From assembly GCA_963969495.1 (NCBI GenBank), contig OZ018326.1, positions 182,691,653-182,755,652 of the forward strand: DNA of 64,000 nt, written 5' to 3'. The stretch's first letter is position 1; the number at the start of each line of letters is the position of its first letter. Position numbers and translations under genes: made by a program. Below are positions 1 through 12,029 of this stretch, one piece after another. The notes beneath the pieces were generated by a model. That model worked only from the letters and a program-made list of their open reading frames with translations. It ran no database searches and was not told the origin of the DNA. Source of the DNA: Ceratothoa steindachneri (lineage: Eukaryota > Arthropoda > Malacostraca > Isopoda > Cymothoidae).

Positions 1-1160
1 ATAAGATTCTCATCTCCTCACTCTTTTATCTCAATTATTGTCCATCTGAGCTTTCCCAACCTTTTGCTTTGTTTTGGAGCCAGAACATCATGAAACAGTC
101 TGCCCCATTAATAAATCTTCTTTTCGATACCATTAGCATGAAACTTTATATATTTTTATTTTCATCTCTAATTTGGCTTTAAAATAATAATAAATCCTCA
201 CTCTCACCTGGTTTCTATAACAAAAAATCTACCAGAAGATTTTTCTATTTCTTTGTTTCCCTAAGACGTTTAATTCTGATCACGATTCCAGGAGACTAAA
301 ATTAATATTGCTCAAGTAGATGACAACTTAAGGTACCAGTGACACAAAAGGCATGAATTTATTGTGAACAAGCCACTCAAATATATTTTGTCCCCTAATT
401 TGAAATATAAAATAGGGCAATCACATAGTACCAGATTGTAATTTACCATTTTTCGTATTATTTCCTAATCAGAGAATACAAAAAATCACAATGCAGATTT
501 GAGGAAGGAAACGATCCTGTAAAAGGAAATTAAATAAATAGGTCATTACTTAAATAGAAATCCATGAAAAGACTTTCACGGCAGTAAAATGTTGCCCAAA
601 AGCTAAATTTGGGGAGTATAATTGAAATGAATGCAAATAAAATATGAATCAACGGCCGTGTAAAGTGCATTAAAAGCTTGAAGTCCTCTTTGTGGGCAAT
701 AAATGGAGTCTTATTGTCTTCGATTTACAATTAAACGAACGATTGAACTAATTTTTTTCCTTATGAACTTCAGGATTGACTTAGTAAAGGCCGTTTCATT
801 ACTCTCAGTTTATGGTAGGCCATTTTTCCAATGGACATTCTTTAGTAGCTCTTTAATAGTTCCATAAAATGCGGCTCCTGGTTCAGGGGGAGAAAAACGA
901 ACTTTTAATTCGCATATGGGAAGAACATGATCATAAGGGAGATCAAAGAAGTGGGATAATTCATTTAAAAATATGGAAAGATGGCATTTCTACCAGATAA
1001 GTCTAATGATGACATTCAAGTTTTTAATTATTTTGCAGGTCTTTATTTTATAGGAGGTTTAATGATATTGCCAGCATGGTGTCAGATGCTCGTTTTCAGG
1101 GCAAATTTAATTATGTTCCCCTCATTGAACAAATTCATCTAAAAGGGGAAAACGTTGCTT
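1..1160. other. AT-rich sequence, nothing recognised
   Basis: No ORF of useful length, no repeat shared with the rest of the window and no RNA gene signal is visible on either strand. Confidence 0.5.
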
Positions 1161-1439
1161 TAGGTCCTGCTCTTCTATTAGTATTCACCGTATGATGGTT
1201 ACAAAATGGTATGCGATTTCATGAGTAATCATCAATTGTAGGAAAAGGCTGGAAAAATGGAAAAATAAACCGCGTGATATTCTTTCATATAGGATGATAG
1301 TCTGAAAAAAGTGAGACTTCGATTTCCATGACTCTTCAGGTGACAACAGTGGTCCATACCTTGTTATCATAAACAGTCTGTGAGTTGAGGCCCTTACAAT
1401 GATCCTCACACCTCAAGATCTTGTGGCCCTCTCGTTTGA

Positions 1440-1650
1440 CGGGATTGTGGCCACCAAGATGTTCTTCTCGCGAGTGCGATCAGTTTGAACCTCGGAGCAA
1501 TTTCGAAGGCCTTTCTCACAACCAAACCATTGACAACCTAAGGTCTGCCTGAACGAATTTGATCTTTAAGGTCTTCCCCGTCCATGAGCCTCTTCGCGAG
1601 TCTGTGGACGGTCAACGTTTGAGTTGTCCAAAGTATTGCTTAGGACAAAC
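1440..1650 (-). pseudogene. Tc1/mariner-type helix-turn-helix remnant (weak)
   Basis: Read on the minus strand, one frame gives LTVHRLAKRLMDGEDLKD followed by QIRSGRP and a stop. This resembles the second helix-turn-helix of Tc1/mariner transposases, which is followed by a GRPR-like linker. The match is short. The frame is broken by a TAG right after GRP, and the downstream minus-strand sequence (to about 1165) is open only in pieces. No inverted repeats or catalytic D residues were found. It could be chance. If real, it is an old truncated DNA transposon. Confidence 0.3.
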
Positions 1651-1659
1651 GACACAATC

Positions 1660-2571
1660 GAAAGAATAAACACCCCCTATACTATTTTTATTATTTAGAA
1701 TCAACATTTTGTATATGGTAGAATCATACTTGAATATGAATGAAACATTTAAACTTATCAAGAGTCGGGTAAGCAAGGAAAATGACTCAGAAAACGGTAA
1801 AACAAGGGAGTTCTTAAAATTATATGTGGGAAGGATTTCAGTTTTATAAAGCGATTATTTTGCCGTTTGCCCTAAGCAATACAGTGGGTAGACCGGAAAA
1901 TCATTAAATGGACGCTTGACCCAACATAAATACAATATTAGAAGATGTGAAAGTAATAGTGCTTTCTGTGTTCATTTATCCGAAAATAGTCACCCTATCA
2001 ATTATAATTCAGCTAAATTTATTTATAAATCTGATGACTAGGTTAAAAGAAATATTGTTGAATGTTCATTCATTAATTCCTCACCAAATTTCAATATATC
2101 CCCTGGACTCTTTAAACTTTCCCCTGTGATTAAAAGGCTTATTTATTTCAAAATTGTCCATTTTAAATCTTAGCCCTTTGCTTTACTAAATTGGTTGTAT
2201 TTCTTTTGTTTATTTCAATGTATTTATAATTGCATGTATATATACTCATAGCTTTGTGACATATTTTGTCTACATTCTTTTCTCACGGTTGGAAATTTCG
2301 GAAGTTACTTATCTTTATGCCTTGACCTTTCGCTTTCGTATCCGTTATTTAATCCCATAGCCGATATTATTTTTCTATTTTGTGTCCTTTCGTTGTACAT
2401 GGCTGGGGAAATGATTTACTGTCTCGTATTTATACCACCTTTGTTAAATAATTCATTATTCCTTGAGAATCAACTGAACAAGTTCGAAAGTACTCGCAAT
2501 CCGCCTTTCATTTTCCTATGGGATATTTTTGGCATTTATTGCTCTAACCCGCACTACTTTGTGAGTTTCTC
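1660..2571. other. AT-rich sequence, nothing recognised
   Basis: Short ORFs only, with no similarity I recognise. The stretch ends at a (TA)n tract. Confidence 0.5.
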
Positions 2572-2594
2572 ATATATATATATATATATATATA
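2572..2594. repeat. (TA)n microsatellite
   Basis: About 11 uninterrupted TA units, followed by a more irregular TAATATTATAATATT stretch. Confidence 0.9.
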
Positions 2595-2945
2595 ATATTA
2601 TAATATTTTGGAACTATAATAATAGAAAAGAGTCAACTTGATTAGATGCAGTGATAAGTATGACTTATTTACAAGATTATTATGACACAATTCTTTTACT
2701 CTCGGAAATTAATGGTTTGGGTAACTCCAGTTAAATATAATTGAGGCGTTAATTGACGTAAGAAAAGTAATTTATGAGGTGGGTTTTGCCACACTAAACC
2801 ATTCTGTTTAGCAGATTCATAAGATTTGAATGAGGTAATTATGAAAATATGCCGCATCCAAATAATTTAGCCTTTATTCCGCCACCCACTCACAATTGAA
2901 TTACAAAAATGAAACGAAAGAGCTTTTCTGAAGAGAGTAAAAGTG

Positions 2946-3028
2946 TGAAAGAGATAGAAAGAGAGAGAGAACAGAGAAGTAATAGAAAGAGATTGAGAAA
3001 GAAAGAGAGACAGAGGAAGTGAGAGAGT
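2946..3028. repeat. GA-rich polypurine tract
   Basis: Strand-asymmetric low-complexity run of GAAA, GAGA and AGAG with only occasional pyrimidines on the + strand. It is a simple repeat by composition. No coding or RNA interpretation is supported. Confidence 0.8.
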
Positions 3029-3384
3029 TTATGTGTGTCTGCATGTGTTACAATGAATTTATTACCTGATAAACCTACTATCCATTACAAGAAGTTGTAT
3101 TTTGCTCGATCGCTCTTGGTTTTTCTGGTGAATATTCGGAGCATTAAAAAAACAGCACCAGTCAAAGTGGACAAGAAAATTTGAAAGGAAATCTACTCGA
3201 GTCGAAATAAAGACATCAAAGAGAAATTTATATAGTGCAGCAATAATTTGGTTCTGTTTTTTTTAAATTCACATTTAATTTCCATATGTTTCTAATAACT
3301 TTATCTAACCTTTAAAAAAATTATGAAAGGTGAAGTTCAGGAAATTTATTAAAATATAGACATGGCTGCTTATTTATTTCATTT

Positions 3385-3822
3385 CATCATCATCTCACTA
3401 ACTCTATAAATTAAGAAGGGGATTTTTTTGAGAATTTAAATAATAATTTCATCTTAGTTTGGTTATGACTTATGTTTTTTTATCAAAGTTATTTCTAATA
3501 ATTCTTTTATAATATCAAAAATAATAATGGTGAATTTAAGAAATAAATATAAGTATCGAAACTTTGTGAATTTTTAAAACCCAAATATTTACAAATGGCG
3601 AAGTTCAGAAAATTTATTTTTATATATCCTCTATAACGCTATATTCTAGCAAGGGGAGGAAATTTAGTTTAGAGTTCCTTTTATAAATTATTATAATTGG
3701 CGAAGTTCAGAAAATTTCTAAAAATCTAATAATGGCGGCTTTTTTGTAGATTTTAAATTTTAATCCTAGTAGCGATGCGCAAGCTCCCCCGTAGGAGGGA
3801 GTGGCGAAGCCATTGCTTGGTT
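3385..3822. repeat. Interspersed repeat family R1, copy 1
   Basis: This block matches 14855-15365 and 38650-39125 in the same orientation. Shared segments include a run of Gs and Ts followed by AATAATAATTTCATCTTAGT, the phrase ATTCTTTTATAATAT, and a final GCGAAGC...CATTGCTTGG. Inside it a box close to GGCGAAGTTCAGAAAATTT recurs at 3529, 3597 and 3699, with a further one just outside at 3329. There is no ORF. No target duplication or terminal inverted repeat was found, so the class is unknown; it could be a non-autonomous DNA element or SINE-like family. Confidence 0.75.
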
Positions 3823-3829
3823 TTCTTAT

Positions 3830-4885
3830 ATTCGAAAGTTTTATCGAAGGTTTTTCTAAAATTGATTTTCAATTTTAGTCTTTATCAGGAGGAAATAGCT
3901 ACGGGCCCGTAAAAACGAGTTGAGAAAGAGAAAAAAAAAGAATCGTGATAGGCCGTAGGCTACAGACCGAAGGTCCGCCAGCAAAGCCCAAGGGGCGAAG
4001 CCGCTCCTCTTGTTTGTTTGAGAAAATATTCCACATAAACTTGTTCTTAATGGTTCATGAAAAGTTTCGCCCCACTTTTACGTGTATATTTTTTATTCTC
4101 TATTCCCTTTAAATTAAAACAAATCCAATAGTTGTCCTCTCATATATTTAGTTTCTAATTTCAATATTTTTAATTGTTCTAGCCACCTTTCATAATTGTG
4201 CTTTTTTTAGAGAGGGTATTAGTTTTTCTAGCCCTGGCTTACAATTTTTTCAATTTTTAAATATCTTTTCTCAATTGTGGTGACCAAACATGTACAGTGT
4301 ACACGGTACTCTAACTCTGGTCTTACGCATTATTGTACGTGTTTATAATTATTGTCTGTTTTTTCGAGCTAAACTGATATTTAATGTCACACAGAACCTT
4401 TAACCTCATGTTTACCATCAATATATATTGCTGAAATATAAATTGTAATCGGCTCTAGGAATATTATTGCAAATCTAGATTATTTGACGTTGTTCAGATT
4501 AGATAGGTCTATCTTATGGGGCGGTAAATGCCGGGTATTCTTTCACATCCTTTTTTATATATTAGCGTTGTATAAGAAAGCACAAAATATTCATGGGGAA
4601 TTTAAGTTTGCAGAGAAATTAAATTTTCATTATTTGTTTGACGTTTGCATTTATTACTAATTTTAGATCTCTATGGCAATTTTGTCGGTGGGAGGCGATT
4701 TGTATTTGTTCATTGTATCGATAAACAGCTCAATTTAAGCATTATATTGATCCCAAAGGAATATTAGATGAATACATAGTATTTGTTATTGGCCTAATTA
4801 TCCTTATTTCCCCTAGTCATAACTATTGCAAAATGCTCATTTTACGAGTATATATCGGCTATATCTATATCTGTGAATTGTATAA
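3830..4885. other. Unassigned sequence with a short GC-richer patch
   Basis: Mostly AT-rich and featureless. A patch at about 3950-4010 (GGCCGTAGGCTACAGACCGA and following) is GC-richer and partly echoes the sequence just left of R1 copy 2, which has GGCCTACGGC near 14790. No gene is seen. Confidence 0.4.
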
Positions 4886-4889
4886 TATA

Positions 4890-5388
4890 TTTCTTTTTTT
4901 TAATTGATCCAATACTAGATTTGATTGCTTTCCTACTCTTTACTAATCCAACAAATTTTTAATGATTCGCTTTACAGTTTATGGCCACTTGACTATTATT
5001 GTCCTCTAGCTTTTTTCCTTAGCTTAGATATTTTTTACTGAAATATTTGAATAGTTTGTAAGCTCCGTCTCTGTCTCCAATGTTTTCTCAATTTCTTTCG
5101 TTCACCATGCATGGCGTTTATTATTATAAATTTCACAGGGACAAGAATTTAGACTGTGTGGTCGAATATAGAGTTCTTTTAAATTAATCTTAGTTTCATC
5201 TGAGCAACAACTATTTACTTTAAAATTACACAAATATTATTTTTACTCCTCTATGTACATATGTTAGATTTTAAAAGCCAATTTCTGAAAACTTTCTTTG
5301 GATTTTTTGCGTGGTAGATTAACACTAAATTAAATAATATTATGTTGACCATTACCAAATCTATATTCTACAATGAGATTTTAAATAC
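4890..5388. repeat. Interspersed repeat R2, copy A
   Basis: About 500 bp almost identical to 10555-11051, with only scattered substitutions and a few small indels. Both copies begin with a run of T followed by AATTGATCCAATACTAGATT and end near AATGAGATTT. A poly-T start on this strand would suit a minus-strand retroposon with a poly-A tail, but I see no target duplication and no reverse-transcriptase motif. The high identity suggests recent dispersal. Confidence 0.85.
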
Positions 5389-5389
5389 A

Positions 5390-6455
5390 ATGACCTGTAA
5401 TTAAAATTATATCCAAGATATAAAATTGAGTAATCTGTATGATTCCGAGTCAGGAGTTTTCGTAGACTGTTTTATTCGTTTACAATTAAAATAAAAAATA
5501 TTTAGATATATTTTTCCATTAATCGTGTTTAAGAGAAAGAAAATGTGTGTGCGTGAGAGAGATTGAATGTATATGCATAAACCTGAGTAAGAGACAGAGT
5601 GTGTTTTTGATTTAGTGTACAATTTCCTTTCAAAATTGGATGAAAACTACTTCAAAAAATTCATTTTACTAGGAGAAAAACTTTGAGAACCGAGAAGCAA
5701 AATATCTCCAATAAGGTTCTAGGAATTTATTGTCACCTGCAAGGATTTCCCAGCCTTTTATTTATAGGAAACAAATAATTTCCCCTTGAGAGTGCATTTA
5801 GGTGTGTAAATCCTTTTCACACAATAAATTTAAATTAGTTCACAAAAGGATTTTACTCCGAGAAAATTTCAAGAAAAGAGAAACCCAAGATCAGCCCTAA
5901 AAATAAGATTTTTTTTCTGTAGCCTGTAATGTTTTCTCAGCGATTTATTTAGGCAAAAAAATAATTCTCCAAGCCACTTATAGGAAGATAAATAGTTTCT
6001 AAACCTGAGATAAAAAACGTTCACTACTTTAACTCCGTGTTAACGATGACCACCAAATTGGCAAAAATAATACAAATTTCTTTATATTCTTTTAATATGA
6101 ATCATTCATAATAAGAAACGACAACTTCAATCTCAGTAGGTTGGATGTCTACATCGAGCATCTGACCAACAATCTCATGCATATTGACAGCATGTTAACC
6201 ATTTTCATTAGCCGATGAAATATCTGCACCCTTGTTTCATTATGTATTTTAACTCATTTACAGCCTGAACAAATAGAGTCAGTGATCGCTTAAATTCTTT
6301 GCTTTTCTAAAGTTGTTTTCTTTTTAAAGATTTTTAACTAGACAAATACAGGTTTATTGCATATTTTATTATTTGTATTTTTTTAAGGTTGTGTGAATTA
6401 GAAACCTAATTTTTTATTGTTTTTGATATTCTTAAACTTTGTAATAAAATCTGTG
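5390..6455. other. AT-rich sequence, nothing recognised
   Basis: No coding signal. Short ORFs here have low-complexity composition and no recognised similarity. Confidence 0.5.
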
Positions 6456-6461
6456 ACAGAA

Positions 6462-6740
6462 ATACGACCCACAGGATAGACCTAGCAAGCCGCTGTGGTA
6501 GCACTACGTTCATTAAACGCATGGAGAGCTCTAAACGGTACAAATACATACTGCTATGGATCCCCCAAGGGATAATACTATCTGGAAGACCAAGAAAAAG
6601 ATAGATCGGAGGAGTACAACAGGCATTGACACAGTGAGGAACATACCTGCAGGATGTGGAAGATCAAAGAAAATTTAATGATCGCATGGTATGGGCACTG
6701 TTCATTAAGAGCTCGTCGAATAATAAATAGTTGCTCTCTA
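6462..6740 (+). pseudogene. 3' end of a non-LTR retrotransposon reverse-transcriptase ORF (RTE-like)
   Basis: In the + frame the sequence reads LSGRPRKR, a stop, IGGVQQAL, a stop, then GTYLQDVEDQRKFNDRMVW. This is the C-terminal tail seen in many RTE-like and related LINE proteins (GRPRKRW-D-V...L-R-G-..-DVE-..-DR..W). The tryptophan codon after KR is TAG here, and the arginine after QALT is a TGA, so it is dead. The stretch before it (MESSKRYKYILLWIPQGI) is compatible with the same tail. The reverse-transcriptase core is missing. The fragment at 39225-39640 comes from the middle of a similar element. Confidence 0.6.
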
Positions 6741-7184
6741 CCGGGCGGATGATGAAGAGGAGAAATGCGAAGAATCTCTCTGTTCATTTCGGAATGGTTA
6801 ATACTTTCCTCCATGGTGCTTGTTGTTGCATTTTTATGTTATACGTTTACAGCTCTTGGTAGATTCTTTTCCCTACTTCTTGATTTAAATGTTGTACCAA
6901 GACGCAATAAGGAACAGAGACCCAGAATTCAAAAGTGATATGGTCTAGTTAAATTAAATCCTGTAATTCCGAACGAACGTCTGATTTTTTTTCATATTGG
7001 TTCAATGATGAAAATGTTTGTTAAATTTGGATTTCCCAGAAGTTTGTAAAATTCGGATTTCCAAACTTTCTCCAAAGTTTGCAAAATACGGATTTCCAAA
7101 TTTCTGCCTGAAAAATGAATTATACATTTTGTAAAGTTTAAGAAGGGAAATGATACTAAGAGGATCTTTGATTAAAATATATAC

Positions 7185-8448
7185 AGGGGTCGACAAAATA
7201 ATTGAAAAACGTGTTAAATTCAATGAATATTTATTTAATACGGAGTTGGTCCACCCTTTGCTTTCTGAACAGCGTTGATGCTTCTTGGAATTGAGTCATA
7301 CAGCTTCATGACTTCATTAAGAAGAATATTGAGCCATTATTCTTGCAATACCTGTTCCATCTGTTTCAGACATCACAGTGGAGGGTAACGACTTCTAACT
7401 TGTCGCTCTGAGACGCTTCATAAATGCTCAATAATATTAAGATCTGAAGATCGGGGGGGGCCACTCCACTAGTTGTATCTCACTCTTATGATCTTCATAC
7501 AAATTCTTAACCATATGAGCGGTGTGTATTGTGGTAATGTCTTGGAAAAAGAACTCATCATCAGGGAATACTGTCTTGACCATGGGATGGACTTAATTTC
7601 CCCAAATATTCAGATATTCGTTGCTGTTGATCCTACCACGCAGCGCAACGATTGGAAAAGGAAATTCCAAGATATGGCTGCCCAAACCATCACTGACCCT
7701 CCTCCGAGTTTCACTGTAGGAAGTAGTCAGTCAGGATTAAAAGCTTTCCCGGGCTGCTTCCGCATATACGCACGCCCTGCAGTGGAGAAAAGAGAAAAAC
7801 TGGACTCGTCGGAGAACATTACTTGCTTGCATTGGTTTGTCGACCAGCCCTTGTGATATCTACACCAGTTTAAACTTTTCTGAATGTTTTGATGGGAAAG
7901 CAAAGGTTTCTTGATGGCGGCTGTTTCATAATATCCGGCTTTATTGAGCTCACTGCAAACAGTTTTGGTCGGAACTGGGCTAGTAAGATGTTTATTCAAC
8001 TCTGCAGTGATTTTAGGAACAGTTGTTCGGGGAGTTTTCATCACAATACGTTTCAACACAGGTCAGTCTCTTTCTGCAAGCTTCGAAGTCTTGCTAGAAT
8101 TACTTTTCCTGCTTAAGGTTTTAATTTGCTTAGTGAATTATGCAATGGTGTTTGATATGGTAGCTCTCGAAAAAACAGGGAGTTTATCGGTTCTGGTTAA
8201 GGAAGGTCGTACAATTTGAGCTCCAACAATTTGCCCTTTTTCGAACACAGTGAGTTTACGCATCTTAGCATCTATACCACGACCTGAAATAAAAATATAA
8301 ATAATCATCAAGATTGATAAATAAAACTATGAAGCTACAATAATTACAAACCCTCACATTGAAATTTAAATTGATAATAGTAATATAATGGCTCCTTGAA
8401 ACATTGGTCTTAAATTTATACTGGGCGAATTAGTTTGTCCAACTCCTG
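7185..8448 (-). mobile_element. Tc1-like DNA transposon, complete ends, dead
   Basis: The left end CAGGGGTCGACAAAATAATT at 7185 and the reverse complement of the right end (CAGGAGTTGGACAAACTAAT, ending at 8448) form imperfect terminal inverted repeats. TA lies on each side (7183-7184 and 8449-8450), the standard Tc1/mariner target duplication. The length, about 1.26 kb, suits a single-gene Tc1 element. The transposase is on the minus strand and broken. Confidence 0.88.
7375..8260 (-). pseudogene. Tc1-family transposase, frameshifted
   Basis: The clearest part (7727-8059, minus strand) carries the second helix-turn-helix region (TVPKITAELNKHL) and then VMFSDESSF, where D is the first catalytic aspartate. 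Downstream in other minus-strand frames come GGGSVMVWAAIS, a degraded second-aspartate region, and near 7440 WPP followed by SSDLNIIEHLW, which carries the third acidic residue (E), as in DD34E Tc1 proteins. At least two frameshifts separate these parts, one at the run of Gs near 7456. The protein normally cuts and rejoins the element's own ends in the nucleus; this copy cannot make it. Confidence 0.85.
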
Positions 8449-8449
8449 T

Positions 8450-8755
8450 ATATAATTTTACTAGAATTCTTTTAAGAATTCCTAAATTATGTATATATAA
8501 GGAGAAAAGTACTACTCGTAGGTCTGCTATTTATTCTATCAGCTTGGAAAGAAAGTAATGTCCGATTTTAAGGATTATATTAAAGATGAAATAGCTTATG
8601 ACTCTTAAAATATTTATCATAAAGATAACCTCCATTTCTGTAAAATCATTTAGGTTTTAATGAAAAATATCATGTTAAACTAAGATTAGCCAAATGTTTT
8701 GTAATCACCTAAACAAGTGATAATTAGAAAAGGCAAGGACAAAAGAATATTTCCC
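8450..8755. other. AT-rich spacer between two DNA transposon relics
   Basis: Nothing recognised. Confidence 0.5.
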
Positions 8756-8759
8756 AATT

Positions 8760-9190
8760 AAACTCCTACGCGAGATCTTTAGTCATTCGAGCTGTGTGAT
8801 GACGGACTTTATCTTGAAAGAAGAAGACACCCATTCTCTTTACTTAAGATGGTCTCTTTTGGCTCAAAGTTGGTTTTAAATGGCAAATTTAATTACCATA
8901 GAGATTAGCAATAATATTTTGATTGCTGTTTAAAGTTCGTACTAGACAATTTCTTTAATATCCCACCATACACTCAACACGAACTTTTCTGGATGGACAG
9001 TTACTGCTGGACCCATTTTCCTATAACTGGAATATTTCCAAACCTTTTCAGTCGACGCAGGTCAGTCATATGGGTAACATTATTTTGTTCTGCGAGTTCA
9101 CTAGAAGTTGTAGCAGGATTTACTGTATCAACAGCTTTCAACTGTTCTGAATCTATTTTTTTTATCGACCTTTTTTGTTCCCTTATTTAG
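8760..9190 (-). pseudogene. mariner-like transposase relic, internally deleted
   Basis: The minus strand reads DSEQLKAVDTVNPATTSSEL, continuing to AEQNNVTHMTDLRRLKRFG and GKWVQQ before a stop. This is the second helix-turn-helix of a mariner transposase followed by the GKWVPH-like linker. Further along (about 8765-8830) comes GVFFFQDKVRHHTARMTKD, the segment around the second catalytic aspartate (usually HDNARPHTA). The region between them, including the first aspartate, is lost. It is not closely related to the mariners at 12 kb and 28 kb. No inverted repeats were found. Confidence 0.7.
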
Positions 9191-9194
9191 AATG

Positions 9195-10550
9195 GAATCC
9201 ACATTTTGGTGACGGGAAAACTAACTCCTTCAACTTCTTTCATTTATTGCATCATCCCCTAAAGAGCTCTAAATGAATTTTGCCGCTGTACTTTCATTTA
9301 CCGCTTTATGAATATCATAGAGTAAAGCAAGACTAATGGGACAACAATAGGGGTGAACACAAAAGATTATGAACAATATTCTTTTTAATATCTGAAAGAT
9401 AGAGGTATAAATTATTCATTATAGCATTTCTAAATGATAACAAGAGTCTTTATTATCATAATAACTAGCTTTAATTTTATTCTAGTAAATCAAATATTAC
9501 TTACACTCCAACTGATACATGAATCTAAATATTTTCAATTTTTAGATTTCTCAGCCAATTCTTTCCGATGATTTCATCCATATATAGAAATCAACTTAAA
9601 ATTACATTTAATTTATTTAACAATCTAAGATTTATTTTCAACTACTATAAAATAGAGTAGATTGATATAGATTTGCTTAAGAAAGTATTGTTTTTTACTC
9701 TCATATTCGAGTTAACTATGAGCAACTGCCCCGCCAAATTAAAAGTGTTTAATATTATATATATATAATAATAATGTTTCATTTTTTTAAAATTTTCCCT
9801 TCACATACAAATGATTAGTAACTTTTTAACATTTATATCGATTAAATTGTCGTTAAACTTCTAAATATAAATTGAATTACGATGCTCTTCAATTCTGGTT
9901 TTCAATTCCTATTTTTAATATCTCATTAAGATCGAAAAGATCTTAAATATTCAGATAGAATTTGGAAATGGAAATATTTTATTAGATGGAAACTTTAATT
10001 CGTTCTAATGTTATTTTGCAAGATACATGGTAAAAAAGAAAGATAAACCACAATTTTAAGATTATTATGGACATAGCGATCTTTAGTCAATGATAGTGAT
10101 AATAATGATCCTAAGATAATTAAAATTTCATGCAAAATATAAATATTAAACACCTTTATTGTAGTCAATAACATTTATCCCCTCTAATAGTAGAGAAGGA
10201 AAATAGTTTTGATAAAATGGGGACAGAAATAAATTTAGTTTAATTAAAAGGTGTAAGAAAAATATTCGAATCGGTAAAATTCGAAAACAAATGGAATAAA
10301 AATATTTTGCCCAGTTTTGCAACAAAAGGCATGGTCCATCAATTCTCAGACCTGAAATAAAAATGAAAAAAGGTTGCTACTCTATAATTAAAGGAAGAAA
10401 AAAATGGTACGATCACAATTCGAAGGGAGAATTTATGACCTATTGGAATCTCATTGTTCTCTTTAGAGATTTGTTCAGGGAAAAAAACCCTTCTCCAGTA
10501 AGTAGTTTATCTTATGATCCACAACCATTTGTTCCCAAAATAAATAGCTT
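9195..10550. other. AT-rich sequence, nothing recognised
   Basis: Low-complexity AT-rich sequence. The 88-codon ORF starting at 10363 runs into repeat R2 and has no similarity I recognise, so I do not call it a gene. Confidence 0.45.
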
Positions 10551-10554
10551 AGCC

Positions 10555-11051
10555 CATTTCGTTTTTTTAATTGATCCAATACTAGATTTGATTGCTTTCC
10601 TACTCTTTACTAATCCAACAAATTTTTAATGATTCGCTTTACAGTTTATGGCCACTTGACTATTATTGTCCTCTAGCTTTTTTCCTTAGCTTAGATATTT
10701 TTTACTGAAATATTTGAATAGTTTGTAAGCTCTGTCTTTGTCTCCAATGTTTTCTCAATTTCTTTCGTTCACCATGCATGGCGTTTATTATTATAAATTT
10801 CACAGGGACTTGAACTTAGACTGTGTGGTCAAATATAGAGTTCTTTTAAATTAATCTCAGTTTCATCTGAGCAACAACTATTTACTTTAAAATTACAAAA
10901 ATATTATTTTTACTCCTCTATGTACGTAGGATTTTAAAAGCCAATTTTTGAAAACTTTCTTTGGATTTGTTGTGTGGTAGATTAACACTAAATTAAATAA
11001 TATTATGTTCACCATTACCAAATATATATTCTAGAATGAGATTTGAAATGT
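10555..11051. repeat. Interspersed repeat R2, copy B
   Basis: Second copy of the roughly 500-bp repeat at 4890-5388, same orientation, with the same T-run start and the same end. See copy A for interpretation. Confidence 0.85.
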
Positions 11052-11294
11052 AAAAGGTATATTAGACGATGGAAATGGGAGCTTTCTGATGACCTTTTAA
11101 GACAGAGATTGCAGATTGTTGAGGTATGAGAGATAAAAGAGTTAGCGGAAAGAAGAATTTGCACAGAATGATGTTAATGGAATCCATTCAGTTGTGATAA
11201 TTGGTAAAGATTAGTTGTGTAAACGATAAATGGCAGACAAGAGCAGAGTATTAATGTGCCTGCTTAAAAACTACGTGAGTAAAGTTGAAACAAA

Positions 11295-11368
11295 GCAAAA
11301 TATACCTATTCACCGACATGCTAATCTTTAGGTCGGAAGAATTTTTTTGTAATAATTTACACCTGTCC
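11295..11368. repeat. Direct repeat, left copy
   Basis: About 74 bp starting GCAAAATATAC and ending CTGTCC, repeated with substitutions at 11900-11972. The pair brackets a GC-rich block of about 530 bp. Confidence 0.75.
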
Positions 11369-11899
11369 ACAAAAGTCAAAAAGAAAAAAAAGAGCTACGG
11401 GCAAGGCCGAGTAAAGAGGTAACGCATCGCGTTCGTAACTAAAAGCCGCTGGGAGGCGGATCTGGGCGTACGAGAGTGTACGTGGCTGCTAGCCAAGATG
11501 GGGCTATATGGTACTAATTTCTCAAAGCTTTTCACGAAGTATTTATACTGCCTCGGTGGAAGCGGGTCACTAGAGCCTCCCCCAAATGGAGACGGGGATC
11601 ACTTGGTGCGCCAGGAGGGAGTGGGTATGCTCGGCATGCATTACATTCTCGCGCGAAAGTCCTCGAAGCCCTAGGTCTGGTACCGATCAGGCGATGCGAC
11701 GGGGAAGAAGGGCAACCCAACACGGATCACAAGACTGCGCGACATTTTTGAGGCAGATGATTGGATTCGACTGACCCGACCATTCTTGGTAAGAGCGCCG
11801 GGGTCATCCGACCGCGCGAAATTCTGGCTGCTCGCTCTGGGCTGTCTGGGTGTGCAGGTTCATCTTTTTTCAGACGCTACGGGTAGACGTTGGGAGAAT
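11369..11899. other. GC-rich block between direct repeats, unrecognised
   Basis: This block stands out from its AT-rich surroundings. It contains a tRNA-like stretch at about 11395-11460 (GCCGAGTAAAGAGGTAACGC resembles an A-box region), but no good B box follows. From about 11550 a + strand frame stays open for some 65 codons (KVLEALGLVPIRRCDGEEGQ and onwards). An overlapping minus-strand ORF spans 11532-11723. I recognise no protein family. It may be part of a retroelement, since direct repeats bracket it. Confidence 0.4.
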
Positions 11900-11972
11900 G
11901 CAAAATATACTTAATCACGCACATGATAAACTTTTGGTCGTGAGAACATCTGTAATAATTACCCCCTGTTCC
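11900..11972. repeat. Direct repeat, right copy
   Basis: Partner of 11295-11368, same orientation, offset about 605 bp. It starts GCAAAATATACTTAATCACG and ends CTGTTCC. This could be a long terminal repeat remnant or a target segment duplicated with the insertion. Confidence 0.75.
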
Positions 11973-12029
11973 GCCGAATCGAATAGAAAAGAGAACATCG
12001 ATATCTTTATTTATCGTTGATTATAAACC

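Noticed and set aside
11395..11460. tRNA-like stretch as a tRNA gene
   Set aside because: A-box resemblance only, with no B box or foldable cloverleaf.
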